From NCBI RefSeq assembly GCF_027887165.1, contig NC_077228.1, positions 387,442,456 through 387,506,455 on the forward strand: DNA of 64,000 nucleotides, given 5' to 3'. The translations under genes and the position numbers were made by a program. The notes beneath the pieces are model-generated. The model was not told where the DNA came from. It saw only the letters and a program-made list of their open reading frames with translations, and searched no databases. This stretch comes from Monodelphis domestica. Its lineage: Eukaryota > Chordata > Mammalia > Didelphimorphia > Didelphidae. Positions 42,726 through 55,419 of this stretch are shown here, one piece after another; the first letter of the stretch is position 1; the number at the start of each line of letters is the position of its first letter.

Positions 42726-44500
42726 CTGAGTGTCTGCCTCTTTCCCTTACTTTTAGGAGGACCTGAGGTCTTAGGTTTCTCTCTTGTCCTCTGCTGAACT
42801 CATCTTAATAAGATGATTTGAGCTTGACTCTTGAACCATTTGTTTCAGGTGCCAGACTTGGTCTGCTTGGAACTGGAACACTCTCAGCCCCTCAGGGTGA
42901 TTCTCAGTTCTTCCATCAAAGATATGCAGGAGATGATGCAAGATATACTTTTTTACTCGAATCTTCTGTGATTCTTAAATCTTGTAGCACTTGCCATTGA
43001 TTCAATAAGGAGGTAGTGCTTGGAGAGATTCCCTTTCCATATTTCTGTTTGATTTTTATGTCTTTGTGGAAGTTGTCAGGTTCTATGGAATGAAGTGTCC
43101 TGAAAAATACATGTTCAAAAGGTAGATGAATAACAGTTTGAGTCCCTTTGCTGTTGAAATAGATTCATATTAGAAATTGACCAAACTCAGTAATAATAGA
43201 AAAATAACATTCTCTTTAGTTACATTTTAGCATCTGTTCTTTTTGAGTACAGATCTCTGGTATATCCATCATCACTTGAGTGACATCCTTTCTATTAACA
43301 GATAATCAATCATTATTCAATGTGTCCTTTGACTTACTCATGCTCTTCCTTGTGCTAAAATAAAAGAGGGCTATATTAAAAAAAATCTAAGGGAAAACTA
43401 TAATATATGGTCAAAATGAAAAAGGTACAGCAGGTTTGTTTTACATTATCCTACACTGTTCCTTCCCTCTTCATAGAATATTGTTGGTTTGCAATATGAG
43501 ATTCTCTTCAAACTTTGGCATTTATGATATTAGGGATGAGCTGGAGGAGGAGATCTGGAAACTTATAACACCTTTCCTCCTCCCACCAGGACAAAAAAGC
43601 ATCTTTATTTGTTAATATTTATGGATGGCCCTGAATTGAATTTTCCATTCTCAGTTTAGGCTCTTATCTATATTCTATGTTCACATTTGATTTCTTTTCT
43701 AACATGTTAAATTTACATATTTTAAAATTATTTTCACTTAATTTGGCTTAATTATCTTGCTTATTACAATGTAAATTTCAGAGAGTTGATTATAATCTCA
43801 CTGCCAGCCATTTTATCAGACTTCTTATATATATTGAATTGCAAAGCAGTTTTATAGCCTCATAGTTTATTTTAAAGGTTCGATAACTTTTATAGTTATA
43901 ATATTTTGTGTAATACTTGCAAGAAAGCTATTTCATATTAAAAAAGTTATGTCAGTTCAATTTTTAAAAAATGAGAGCAATAATGATTATAATGGGTCCA
44001 CTGGCTCCAGTTTTATACTAGTAATTATAATTATAATTTTAAAAAGCCCACACACATCAGTTTGTAAAAATTTTACCTGTAGATGCAAAAGGCTTCTCAT
44101 CCTCTATTAAAAAAAGAAGCTGAATGTTTTATATGCCATTAAGATGAGTCATGCTGAAATCATTGCTTACATGAAGTTTATTTAAATGGCAATAGGTATA
44201 AAAATTAGCTATACTATGGTTGAATATATCTTTTTTCCATCTGGTAAATCAAATATTATTTGAATAGGTATTTAAGCTATAAGCAGATCAATATTAAATG
44301 AATAAAATAAAGGATAAAGCTACAGTTTCATGGTGATTTGAGTTATCAGGAGGTGTCTGGTTTGGTCACATTAATTTGCATGTTATATATAAGTAAAGAA
44401 AGGATCAATTAGAATTATCAATCCATAGCATATTTAAACTTTTCTTAGCTTAATAACAAGATAAAAGATGTAGATATAGAGGATACCTTTGATGTTATTA
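42726..44500. other. No recognised feature
   Basis: AT-rich, no coding, RNA gene or confident repeat detected. Short open stretches are not supported by composition. Confidence 0.4.
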
Positions 44501-44504
44501 AGCC

Positions 44505-44650
44505 AAAGCCCTTCATTTTATAGGTAAGGAAACTGCAGCCTGGGGAGAGCAAGTGATTTGCCTAATGTCATACAGTTATTAAGTATCAGGATTGGGATTC
44601 GAATCTAGGTCACTCAAGATCCAGGGTCGTTTACATTATATCACATTGCT
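44505..44650 (-). mobile_element. MIR/CORE-SINE-like fragment
   Basis: CATTTTATAGGTAAGGAAACTGCAG, GTCATACAGTTATTAAG, GATTCGAATCTAGGTCA. Confidence 0.65.
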
Positions 44651-44883
44651 AAAATTTAACTAAAGAGATCATTATTTATAACCTCATTTTCATGCACACT
44701 TAAAAAAAGAGATTAAAATGAATACTAAAGTTTTTTTTGGGTAGATCTTAATTTAGAGCTTATAATTCATCTATAGATCAGAATGTTTATTACTATTTTT
44801 TCTAGGCAGAGTATCCATGTTATATATATGTCAGTAATCTGGATTAATTGATCAATAAGTATTTTTGAGCACCAATAATGGGT

Positions 44884-45420
44884 CTAGAATTGTGCTAAGT
44901 ACAATGGTAGATACTTTGATACACCTATAACTTTATCAATGTATTTATCTCCCTTTGATTTATAAACCTCCTTTGCAGTCTCATCTTGAATAATTTTCTT
45001 GTGCATATACTCCAAGGGACAACAACACTGCTGTTCCTTCTGTCTCTGCTGTATTCTAGCTCTAATGAGATTTGGAAATAACATGACATTCAGAGCTTCA
45101 AAAAAACTGGAAGAATCATCAGAGGAACCAGTATTCAAAGTTGAGTCGGCTATAACTATAGAAGCCCAGTGTAATAAGGTGCCAACTCTGAGAAGCAACC
45201 TGCTTGATTCAGTCTATCAGGGAATTAATTGATCTAACAGGAATAAATTCATCATCTTGGCCTTGCTTGGAAATGAACTTGGTAGAATGAATGTCTGTTG
45301 TCTCCATATTAAGTCTGACTCTATTTTCCCCAGAGGCTGGTTGATATAATGATTTCTGACATTCTGACTATCTCTGTAGTTCCACGACTATGATATCAAT
45401 CAGACAAAATGCCATCATAC
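44884..45420 (-). pseudogene. Possible decayed coding remnant, unidentified
   Basis: A 104-codon open frame (45198-44884) contains RARIQQRQKEQQCCCPLEYM and a lysine-rich end. Further open, protein-like sequence lies upstream in another frame (about 45390-45200). I cannot identify a parent protein. It could equally be chance; it is an ordinary candidate for a processed pseudogene fragment. Confidence 0.2.
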
Positions 45421-45725
45421 ATTCATCTTACTTCTTATAATGAGTTCCTTGGCAGTGCACTGATGGAGAAATTGGGACATTAAGTGGTAATCTATACGTT
45501 TTGCATTTTCATGGATAAGAGAAGAGGAACAGAAATAGTTAGAACAAAAATATTATTCAAATTTGCCTGCTATGCTGTGAAGGTGGAATATTCTAGAGCA
45601 TCACTGAATTCTTCTTACCATTTTTCCTCCTATGCCATCCTGGGCATTTTTATCAGACCTGCCCATTTTCACTTCTGCCACTAGCAAGAGATGTATGAGG
45701 TGTGTAATGCAAAAGTTTTCTGTGA

Positions 45726-46563
45726 CCTAGCAGATTGGCTAACATAACAGCAAAGGAAAGTAATGAATGCTGGAGGGGATGTGGCAAAGTAGGGACATTA
45801 ATTCATTGCTGGTGGAGTTGTGAACTGATCCAACCATTCTGGAGGGCAATTTGGAACTATGCCCAAAGGACGACAAAAGAATATCTACCCTTTGATCCAG
45901 CCATAGCACTGCTGGGTCTGTACCCCAAAGAGATAATGGACAAAAAGACTTGTACAAAAATATTCATAGCTGTGCTCTTTGTGGTGGCCAAAAACTGGAA
46001 AACGAGGGGATGCCCATCAATTGGGGAATGGCTGAGCAAACTGTGGTATATGTTGGTGATGGAATACTATTGTGCTAAAAGGAATAATAAAGTGGAGGAG
46101 TTCCATGGAGACTGGAACAACCTCCAGGAAGTGATGCAGAGCGAGAGGAGCAGAACCAGGAGAACATTGTACACAGAGACTAATACACTGTGGTATAATC
46201 GAACGTAATGGACTTCTCCATTAGTGGTGGTGTAATGTCCCTGAACAATTTGCAGGGATCTAGGAGAAAAAAACACCATTCATAAGCAAAGGATAAACTA
46301 TGGGAGTGGAAACACTGAGGAAAAGCAACTGCCTGAATACAGCGGTTGAGGGGACATGACAGAGGAGAGACTCTAAATGAACACTCTAATGCAAATATTA
46401 TCAACATAGCAATGGGTTCAAATCAAGAAAACATGTAATGCCCAGTGGATTTACACGTCGGCTATGGGGGGTGGGGGGGAAGAAAAGAAAATGATCTATG
46501 TCTTTAATGAATAATGCTTGGAAATGATCAAATAAAATATAAGAAAAAAAAGAAAAAAAAGAA
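45726..46563 (+). mobile_element. Young 5'-truncated L1 with target-site duplication
   Basis: Plus-strand L1 3' end. A long open stretch (45735-46208) encodes the ORF2 C-terminus, including CWRGCGKVGTLIHCWWSCEL (the C-x-x-C...H zinc-knuckle-like region) and [17 protein letters not shown]. The 3' UTR ends in an A-rich (AAAAAAAAG)n tail. Flanked by AAAAGTTTTCTGTGA at 45711-45725 and 46564-46578, identical on both sides, so the insertion is comparatively recent. Confidence 0.93.
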
Positions 46564-46578
46564 AAAAGTTTTCTGTGA

Positions 46579-47780
46579 AATGCTGTAGATTCAAAGTCAT
46601 CCATTCAATCTGAAGCATATTCCTTAGTATAATAAGTTAGGTCATCACTCAAGGCCCTATACTATGTTGTCCCTTAGGCAAAATGATTCCACTTAACTAG
46701 GGGAAGAAGAGATGCAGGTAGCTCCAAACAGCATGGACTTTGTTGCTCACATCACTTGGATGAGTTGGAAATCAATTACAATCCTTTAGTAATATAGAAG
46801 AACACCAGGATTTTCCATCTGCCCTACCACTAGGTCCTAAAATCCTTGGGACCTTACCATGTCTCCTCCTATGCCATCCTGGGCATTTTTATCAGACCTT
46901 CCCATATACCTGAATGAGCCTATAGCATTTTTTTCTTTAATTAGTTTGTAAAATTTTCAAGAACAGGGAGTTTTGAGATTTTTCTATTTATATTCTATTT
47001 ACATTTACATTGGCATGGCATCTAGTAAATAACATGTTTTCTGGAGATTTATCTGTTATTTGAGGTCTACTAATACCTGAGAATCAAGAGTATCCTTAAT
47101 AAGAGGAACCTCATGGGAAATACAAGAGTAGTTACAAACTTTTGAACAGCTAAAAAAGACCCAATGATGAAAATGTAAAATTCAGGGAAAGGGATCTTCA
47201 TAGTCTGACTCATCACCTTAAATTATATGTTCTCCAGAAAGGAGGGGGTCTAGTTCCTGACCTAAAGCAGTAGGTAGAGAAGCAACTTTACTACAAAGAA
47301 TAGAAACAATTGGCTAGTAAATATGCTTTAGGCAAATCAATCAGGACAAGATAAGGATAAGAAAATTATTTGGGGAACTACCAGAAAGGAGAAGATACTG
47401 CCAGATCAGTACAAGATGCTCAAAGCCCTGGAAGGAATCTTTGGAGCCAGATATGGAAGGGCCTTCAAAGAGCCAGGAAAATGAAAACTTTTTTTTTCTG
47501 AAAAATTATCATTATCTTTTTAAACATCATAACCACTATCTTTTTTTTCTCCTCCACTCCTGTTCAGAGAACTACCCTCTATAACAAGCAATTAGAGAAA
47601 ACAACACAACAATTGAGGTTGACAATGCGTGCAATATCTGGCGTCCCAACTGTGTAAATTCATTGGTACATTGGTACAAAGGAGAAAAGTATATTTTCTT
47701 ATCTCTTCTTTGGGAAAATGGTATTTCAATATATTTAGGGTCAAGTAGAGTGACGGTGAGGGTAGGATCCTTGATATTCT
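46579..47780. other. No recognised gene; contains a 50-bp direct repeat of 45617-45665
   Basis: 46857-46905 repeats 45617-45665 almost exactly (TCCTCCTATGCCATCCTGGG and onward). Nothing else assignable. Confidence 0.5.
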
Positions 47781-47784
47781 GATA

Positions 47785-48640
47785 CTTCCGTTGACAAATG
47801 GGCACATAAAATGAATATGCATTTCTCAGAGGAAGAAATCCAAGCTATTAGTAATCATGTGAAAACTGTACTAAATCACTAATAATTAGAGAAATGCAAA
47901 TTAAAATAACTCTGAATTATTATCTTTTATCAATCAAATTGGAAGCATTGACAAAAAAAAGGAAATTACTATTAATGGAGAGACTGTCAGAAAATAGGTA
48001 CATTAGAACAGCTATTAGTGGAGCCATGGACTCATCTAGCCACTTTAGAAAGCAGTTTGGAATTACATCTTAAAAATTATTAAGCTGCATATACCATATG
48101 ACCTGGCATCAAAGAAAGAGGCAAAGAATCCAAATATACAAAAATATTTATAGTAGCTCTTTTCATGTTGGTAAAGAACTGTTATCTAGGGCGTGTGTGT
48201 GAGTATGTGATGGAATGTCATTGCCCTATAAGAAATGATGAATGGAATGGTTTTAGAAAAACTTGGGAAGACTTGTATGACCAGATACAAAGTAAAATAA
48301 GTAGAAACAGGAGAACAATTTGTACAATAATGATGACAATATGATAAAAAATAAACCCCTTTGAAAGACTTAGGAACTATAGTTGAGAAAATTGAATAAA
48401 CTACATTTTCATAGGACTTACAATGAAAAATGTTTTCTACCTTCAGATATAGGAGGGAAGAATTCAGAGTACAAATTGAAGTGTTTTTTTTGGGGGGGGA
48501 AGCCTAATGCTACAGTTTGTTTTCCTTGACTATATATATTTTTAATAGATTCATTTTATTTGCATTTTCAATGAGTAGAGTAGGGGGAAATGGGAAGGAG
48601 AGAATTTTGGACTAAGAAAAAAATTAAATTAAAAAAAAAA
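47785..48640 (+). mobile_element. Old L1 3' region
   Basis: TTTCTCAGAGGAAGAAATCCAAGCTATTAGTAATCATGTGAA, GTACATTAGAACAGC, AAGAACTGTTATCTAGG, ATGGAATGTCATTGCCCTATAAG and TGTACAATAATGATGACAAT follow the L1 3' order; highly diverged. Confidence 0.75.
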
Positions 48641-49239
48641 GCTTTAAGGTTGGGCTAAAGAATTAAGGATCTCTAACTCCCAGGTGAAAGTTAGGAAAAC
48701 AGGGCTGAGAGGTAAAACATCAGGAAGGTTTGCTACATAGAATCTTTCTCAGTTAAAAATTTAGAACTTGGGAGTAATACTCGACTCAGGTAAGATTAAA
48801 TTGGCTGACTTTAAGGACAAGTTATGAAAGAAACAGTGCCATCAGGTAAGGAAGGGAATACTGAAAAAGATTAAGACTAGTATATATAATGCATAAAATT
48901 TGTGCTGCCTTTTTCAAGATAATCCATGTGACCTTTGTTATTTTATTCACTGGCAAATGGTGGAAGTTGCAGGTATTTTCAATCATTAGAAACAACTTTT
49001 TAAATGTTGTTTTATGTTTTGTTTATTCAGAGATTGGTTTTGTTTGGAAAGAATTATTAATTTTAAAAGATTAAGGGTGAATCCCCTGTACATCTTCATG
49101 CAGGAAATTTCATAATAAATGACTGAAAGCTTATCTTTTATCCTTTATTGATTTTAGCCTTTTGGATGATTACTTGTAAGGCAAGGTAACAAAAATCTTC
49201 TTAAAACCTAAAAGAAAATTTATATGCTGCTAAGTGACA
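48641..49239. other. No recognised feature
   Basis: AT-rich sequence without assignable genes or repeats. Confidence 0.35.
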
Positions 49240-50006
49240 GATGTGATAGAGGTATGAGAGAGAGAGAGATTTTTTCAGGACTTGTGGACCAAGATGCAAA
49301 GAATGCAAAAGCCAGGGTTCCAACAGAATGTCCTTGGTTGGTGGCAGTTTGAGCTGACAGGGGGAGGGGGCTTTGTCTCTGACTGGAAGCCACTCTTTTC
49401 CTTGGAGGTTTGAAGCTGGCTGAAGGGACCTGGGGGGGGGGGCAAACTTGGTTTTTGAACTTGGTCTCTGTCTCTCTGACTCTGAGGAGTTGAAGCTAAC
49501 CAAGGGGGCTTTTGAACTTGGTCTCTCTCTCTGGCTCTGAGCAGTTGGAACTGAGAGGGGGCTTTGGTCTCTGTGTCTCTGACTGGAAGCCACTCTTTTC
49601 CTTGGAGGTTTGAAAGCTGGCTGAGAGACTTTTGTGAGGCTGACTTGGCTTTTGGACTTTGTCTCTGGCTCTGAACAGTGGAAGCTGATCAGGGGAGAAG
49701 CTTTTGAGTTGGTGGTCTATTTTGAGAGTTGAGCTGGCCAAGAGGAAACTTAGAGACTTTGAACTTTGTTTCTTTCTGATGGTTAAGCTGAGAGATCTGG
49801 CTGATTTGTGAAGAAGAAGAAAGAAGATCTTGAAAAGCCATTGACCTCCATCTTTCTAACTGTCTAAGAGACACACTTGTGACTCCCAAAACCCTTAATT
49901 TTACCTCATTTAGATTAGGGAAATTCCTCATTCCTCTTGCCTCAGTTTCCTATCCTGCTATCCCAATAAACCCCTTGATTGAGAAAGCAACTAGAGTGTC
50001 ATTACA
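49240..50006 (+). repeat. LTR-like element with internal minisatellite
   Basis: Ends ATTACA at 50006 after AATAAACCCC at about 49966. The interior is built from related units: GACTGGAAGCCACTCTTTTC occurs at 49381 and 49580, and GGTCTCTGTCTCTCTGACTCTG-type units recur between 49460 and 49680. The antisense open frames here are by-products of the repeat. Left end uncertain. Confidence 0.6.
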
Positions 50007-50370
50007 GTTAACTCAGGAGGGAGGGAAAGAGCCAAAGGCTTCAAACAAGATTTGGGAGGTGAGGGGAGGGAGCAAGGGGGTTAGGAAATAGATTGATCCA
50101 TCAGAAATGAGTAGGGATCAATAGGCAAATCCCAGAGTAAACCCCAGGACAGTCCCTTATAAGCAGTGTCCCCTATGTATCAGCATCTCCGTGTGTGGTG
50201 GCATCCCTGTGTGTGGCATCCCTGATCTGCCTTCATTACATATAAGCAGGTTTAGGTTCCTGTAGCAGCTCTAGGCATCCAGAGAACAGCAGCCATTGTG
50301 AAGAAACAGGTTCCCACTCAGTTTATCCTCTCTAGTTCAACAAATAACAGTTTCCAGGCAGTTGACAGTT
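50007..50370. other. Unassigned, possibly LTR/ERV leader
   Basis: Purine-rich start then GTGTGTGGTGGCATCCCTGTGTGTGGCATCCC short tandem; no confident assignment. Confidence 0.3.
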
Positions 50371-50374
50371 CTTT

Positions 50375-50610
50375 GTTACACAGAGTAGATAGAGTGCCTG
50401 GCCTGGAGTCAGGAAAGCCTGAGCTCAATTCCAGCTTCAGGTACTTACTGAGTGACCTTAAGCAAGTCACTTATCTGTTTGCCTCAGTTTCCTCATCTGT
50501 AAAATGAGCTGCAAAAGGAAATATCAAACCATTCAATTATCTTTGCAAAGAAAACCCCAAAAGGGATCACAAAAAAATCAAGCATTACTGAAAACAACTA
50601 AACAAAAAAC
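50375..50610 (+). mobile_element. MAR1-type CORE-SINE with RTE-like tail
   Basis: TGGCCTGGAGTCAGGAAAGC, CAGTTTCCTCATCTGTAAAATGAG, CCAAAAGGGATCACAAAAAA, and the tail ACTGAAAACAACTAAACAAA that MAR1 shares with RTE elements. Confidence 0.8.
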
Positions 50611-51309
50611 AAGAATGGAGAAGGAATGAAGATTATTTGACTTGTAAAATGGCATATTAAGGAATTTTAGGCCAAGGGACCAGTAGAGGGAGCCATTGAA
50701 CTAAGTCTTAGGGCTCACAGATGGAGGAAAAATTAAGGGTAGGGGTAAACTTTGCCACAGGGCAGAAATAATGTAGTTTTAAGTAATTAAATCTTATTAA
50801 GAGCCATTAAAGCCTAAAATTGTGCTGACTTTGGGATATCCTGTTTAATAGAAAAATGTACCAAAAGCATCATATATATTCTGAGAACCTGGAAATAAAA
50901 GACATACTGCTTATAGCATTGTAGGAAGATATGATATTGAATACACAAAAGGACTGAATGATTTTTTCTATAAGTTAGAATGAGTCATATGTAGAAAACT
51001 TGCTGCTTACCTTATTGACATCAAAAACCTATTTTGATAAAGCCTAAAGTATTCAAATAGCATATCACATAGCTCAGTATCAATTATCAAGCCCAATGAG
51101 AAAAGTTTTCTTAGTCATAAGACCCTGAAGAATGGTCACCTGAGTACCTAACCAAATAAGACAAAATAGATCTGTTTCCCATGAAAGAAAAAGGCAAAAA
51201 AATAAATCCCTAAATCAAAACCAAAACAACAGCAACCATGACAGCAGTAATTGGGGTGATCCATTTCTTTCTACTGTACTTCTTTATATTATTATGGTTG
51301 CTATATTAA

Positions 51310-51552
51310 AAAGTAGGTAGGATAGAATTCTGGGCCTGGAGTCAGAAGATCTGAGTTCAAATCTAGCCTCAGATTCTTATTAGCTGTGTGACTCTGGGCA
51401 AGTCATTTCACCCTGTATGCTTCAGTTTTCTCATATGTAAAATGAGCTAGAGAAGTACATGGCAAATTACTCCAGTATCTCTGCCAAGAAAACCCAAAAT
51501 GGGGTCTTGAAGAATTGAACATGACTAAAAACAACTGAATAACAACATATTA
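51310..51552 (+). mobile_element. MAR1-type CORE-SINE with RTE-like tail
   Basis: TGGGCCTGGAGTCAGAAGATC, GTGACTCTGGGCAAGTC, AAAATGGGGTCTTGAAGAATTGAACATGACTAAAAACAACTGAATAACAAC. Confidence 0.85.
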
Positions 51553-51559
51553 AAAAAAC

Positions 51560-51710
51560 AATGGACTTGGCATCAAGAGAGTTGGGTTTGAATCCTGACT
51601 TTGTCACTTCGAGCTCTGATGTTGCCCAAATCAGTTAACCTCTCTGATGCTCAGGTTCAAAATTTTTCATTAATAAAAATGTGGATATTCTCAGAATACC
51701 TACTTCACAG
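51560..51710 (+). mobile_element. MIR-like fragment
   Basis: GACTTGGCATCAAGAGAGTTGGGTTTGAATCCTGACTTTG followed by CAGTTAACCTCTCTGATGCTCAG. Confidence 0.65.
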
Positions 51711-51719
51711 AAACAGTTA

Positions 51720-52810
51720 TTATTTTGTTATTGTTTTTTAGATTATTCTCATCTTTCTTTGATGAGGGTGAATGAAATTTTCTGAAGATAATTTGCTTTT
51801 ATACATAATGTTCTGAAGATAGCTAAAATGACCAATTTTTTTGTAGTTTAATAATATCGAGATATAAGATATATTTTTACATATATATGAAGCATCTTTG
51901 AGACAGCTCCAAGTAGCAGACAGGATGAAATGGTAACATATACTTTCTGTTTCCATAGTTTAAATTTCTTTAGTTTCTATATTTTGAGCACTTTTCATTC
52001 TATGTTATTTGGGAATGATGAATATTTAGCATAATGACATCCATTGAAATATTGTTGCTAAATTGTTATGGTTTCATGTTATATCCAGTTGACAGTGGGA
52101 AGCGATTCTCTAATAGTGCTTTGGATCTAGTACAACTTATTGGCTGAATTTTCAAGAATATTTTAGGTTTGTATCTGTAGCATGCTCATTTGCCACCAAT
52201 TTATAACAGATAGTAAGTTTCTGGTGAAAAATTCTAGTCACCTGATCATGTTTTTTTAAATCTAGTAGATGCCTTTTTTTATGGTGTGTGGGTAAGGTAA
52301 TCTGTAGTAGTATGTTATACAGTTTCCACTACTTCATTATATACTCTGAATGACCCTTATATAATTTCTGGCAACATTGACCTGGGCCTGAATTGCTATC
52401 ATAAAGCTTTTTGTATCTATAAACAAATCTGCATGATTCATTCATTTGTTCTTTTTTTAGTTATTATTGGTATTATTAGTAATGCATGTGAAGGTGTTGC
52501 CCATGAAGGGGTCTTTGGATTCCACTCTTAGATCTTAGTTTTTTTCATAGATTTTGTACAGAAATAAAACAACTTTCAGTTATTTTCTGCAAAAGCAGTG
52601 TAGTGTACCAGTCATCAGTCCTTACTATTATTACTTGGGGAAAGGAAGTCTATATGTTTCATGGTTTCAGGGTTTTAAGGTTCTAATGAATCTTCCTTCT
52701 CCAATTCCCTCTCTTCTTTCCCCTTCCCCTATTTGCCCCCTTCTTTCCCTTTTCCTCCCCTCTTCCCCTCTCCAGTTCTTTTCCTTTGGTTGTAAAAATC
52801 AGGGAACAAA
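51720..52810. other. No recognised feature
   Basis: AT-rich; a pyrimidine-rich tract at 52690-52780 is low complexity. Confidence 0.4.
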
Positions 52811-52814
52811 ACTA

Positions 52815-53205
52815 TCTTGAGTTAAAGAAGAGTTTATTGATTGCCACATGCAGTACCCTAAAATGTATATATGTATAGACTGAATACATGCACACAAGTA
52901 ACTGGCAAGACAACAACATTTCCCTAAATTAACCCAATTTTTATATCATTGAACAAACAACTCTGGTTTCTTTACCAAACGTTGTTTTCCAATTGACATA
53001 ATATTGAAGCAAGACTTTTTCCTTATCCTGAAGATATGTTTTTTCCAAGAATATTCAGATGTTTCCTGTCAAGTGGTCTTCCAGTCTATCAGCAATTCTG
53101 TTGCCTCCTTTTCCTGTTTTGCAACCTTGTGGGTTGACTTGAAATATTTATCCTTATTTCAGCATCCTGCTATAGTTATATACAAAATTTAATCGTCCAT
53201 TTTCC
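52815..53205 (-). repeat. LTR-like dispersed repeat, sister of 40811-41210
   Basis: See the aligned blocks at 40811-41210. Here it directly abuts the tandem array that follows. Confidence 0.6.
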
Positions 53206-53549
53206 TTAATCTTCCATTTTCCTTTCCATTTCTTTTTTTTTCTTATCCTTCTACCTCACAGTAAGGGGAATAAAAATGCAACAGAGATGAGATGGAGCCC
53301 TCAGAATTCCAGAGAAGTTTCTAGAAATCATCTTTGGACCTATGCTTGGGGGACAGGAGCCCCATTCCCATGCATGAGAAACCACTGTTTTTTCTCAATC
53401 TATTCTTTTCACTAATAAACCAATGCCTTTCTTTTTTATTTTAAATAGATACTTGTATCATTTTATATCTATAAATAGATACATTTGTTCATTTTTTATC
53501 CCCCAATGAACTAAACAATCTTATTGTCTTTAGAAAGGAGTTTTTCACT

Positions 53550-53552
<3 letters not shown>

Positions 53553-53580
<28 letters not shown>

Positions 53581-53581
53581 A
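53553..53581. repeat. (GT)n microsatellite inside the array
   Basis: Uninterrupted GT run of about 14 units. Confidence 0.9.
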
Positions 53582-55419
53582 CTTTTTCAAAATGTTTCTT
53601 CCCAACCCATGAAGAAATTTAGAACGAATCTGGAAAACATTCACTGGAAAATGAAATCCAATAGCATGGTTCAATTCACCTTGGGATAAAGAAGTTTGGA
53701 CAGTCTAACCTCCCACTTCTATGTTCATCCTGCAATTTTCAGTAAATCAGTTCTCTAACAGCAGAAAGGGTGCAAGGTTCCACTTTAATCTTCAGTTTCT
53801 GGGGTGTGACTTTGCAAAACATCAATAAAGGAATAAAAATGTGAAGGAAGAGAGTGGTGGCTTTCAGTTTTCCAGGGAAGTTTACAGGAACCATATTTGT
53901 GCCACTGCTTGGGGATACATAATTCCCAATATCAGCAGTGCTAGAAATTGCTAGGTTTTTTTCCTTAATCTCTCCTAAGCACCAATGGATCAATGCCTTT
54001 ATTTCTGATTTTAAGTGAACAAATATATCAATTTATTTTAATAAATTCATCATCCTATCAGTCACTGCACAAAATTCAATCCTTTATTTTCCTTTCCATT
54101 CTTTTCTTGTCCTTCCCTTACCCCACAGTAAGGGGAATAAAAATGCAGCAGAGGTGGGAGACAGCCCACAGAATTCCAGAAAAAAATTCTAGAAATCATC
54201 CTTGTGCACTGTTTGGGGAAGCAGGACCCTCCTAATCCAAGCATGAAGGACTACCATTTCCCCTCCTCATTATCTCCTTGGCATTTCACATTTATTTTTA
54301 ATAAATTGATAAATTTAGTCAGTAATTTTTTCAGCAAACAAAACTATTCTCTTATTCTTAGAAAGAAATATAGTTTTAAACATTTTTTGCACAAATTATT
54401 CAGAATGGTGCTTCTGGGAACCCCGTGTCCAAAGAAGAAATTAAGAAATGATCCTAAAAATACCCAACTGGAAAATGAAAAACAAATCCCTGGTACAATT
54501 CACCTTGGGCAAAAAAAAAAATCTGATGATTTGGTTAGTGGTTATTTGCAATATACCAACTGGTATTTTCCATCAATTAGCTCTCTTGCAGTCCAAGATT
54601 CTGCTTCAATCTTCAGAATTTTCAAAACCTCACAGTATAGGGAAGAAAAATTGTAGGGAGAAAAGAAGTAGCTTTGGGGATTATTGAGAATTTTCTAGGA
54701 AACATTCTTATGTTACTCCTTGAGAGTGGGGCATCCCCAAACCTTAGGCACCAAGGAATCCTGGTTTTTTCTCATCCTCTCCTTGCCACAAATGGGCTTA
54801 AATATTTTTATTTCTGATTTTAAATAAACATAAAATTATTTTAGTAATATGTTTTATATAGTAAAATTATTCAAAAGCATGTTCTAATAAAATAATAAAT
54901 TTAACAATAAATTTAATAAACCAAATGATTTTAATAAATCCAATTTATTAACACTTTTTTAATGAACAAATTGCTTCTCTTATCTTCAGAAAGAAATGGA
55001 GTTTTCCATTTTTTTGGCAACATTTTTTCAAAACGGTGCCTCCTAGTTCAATGGAAGAAATACAGAAAGCATTCTAAAAATAACTCCTGGAAAATGAAAT
55101 CCATACTCATGATACATTCCATCTTAGGCAGGAAACTTTTGGACAGTTTGGCTAGGGATTGTTTGCAAAGTACACCCTGGCATAACACTTTCAGTTCCAG
55201 TTTTCCCCCAAATTTCAGTTCTTTGAGTGTGACTTGACAAAACCTCATAGTAAGAGGAATAAAGATGTAAAGGAGGAGCCACAGAATTCTGGAGAAGTAT
55301 TAAGTAATCATATTTGTACCACTGCTTGGGGGAGGGGTGGGGTGCATGATCCTTAATTTCCCCAGGTGTCAGAAACTACTGTTTTGTTTTGTTTTAATCT
55401 CTTTTTGGCACCAATTGTT

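Noticed and set aside
49201-49931. Three long antisense open frames (130, 81 and 80 codons)
   Set aside because: By-products of the repeated LTR minisatellite; no conserved domain.
50160-50235. Possible structured RNA (GTGTGTGGTGGCATCCC repeats)
   Set aside because: Only a short tandem duplication; no stable cloverleaf or known RNA pattern.
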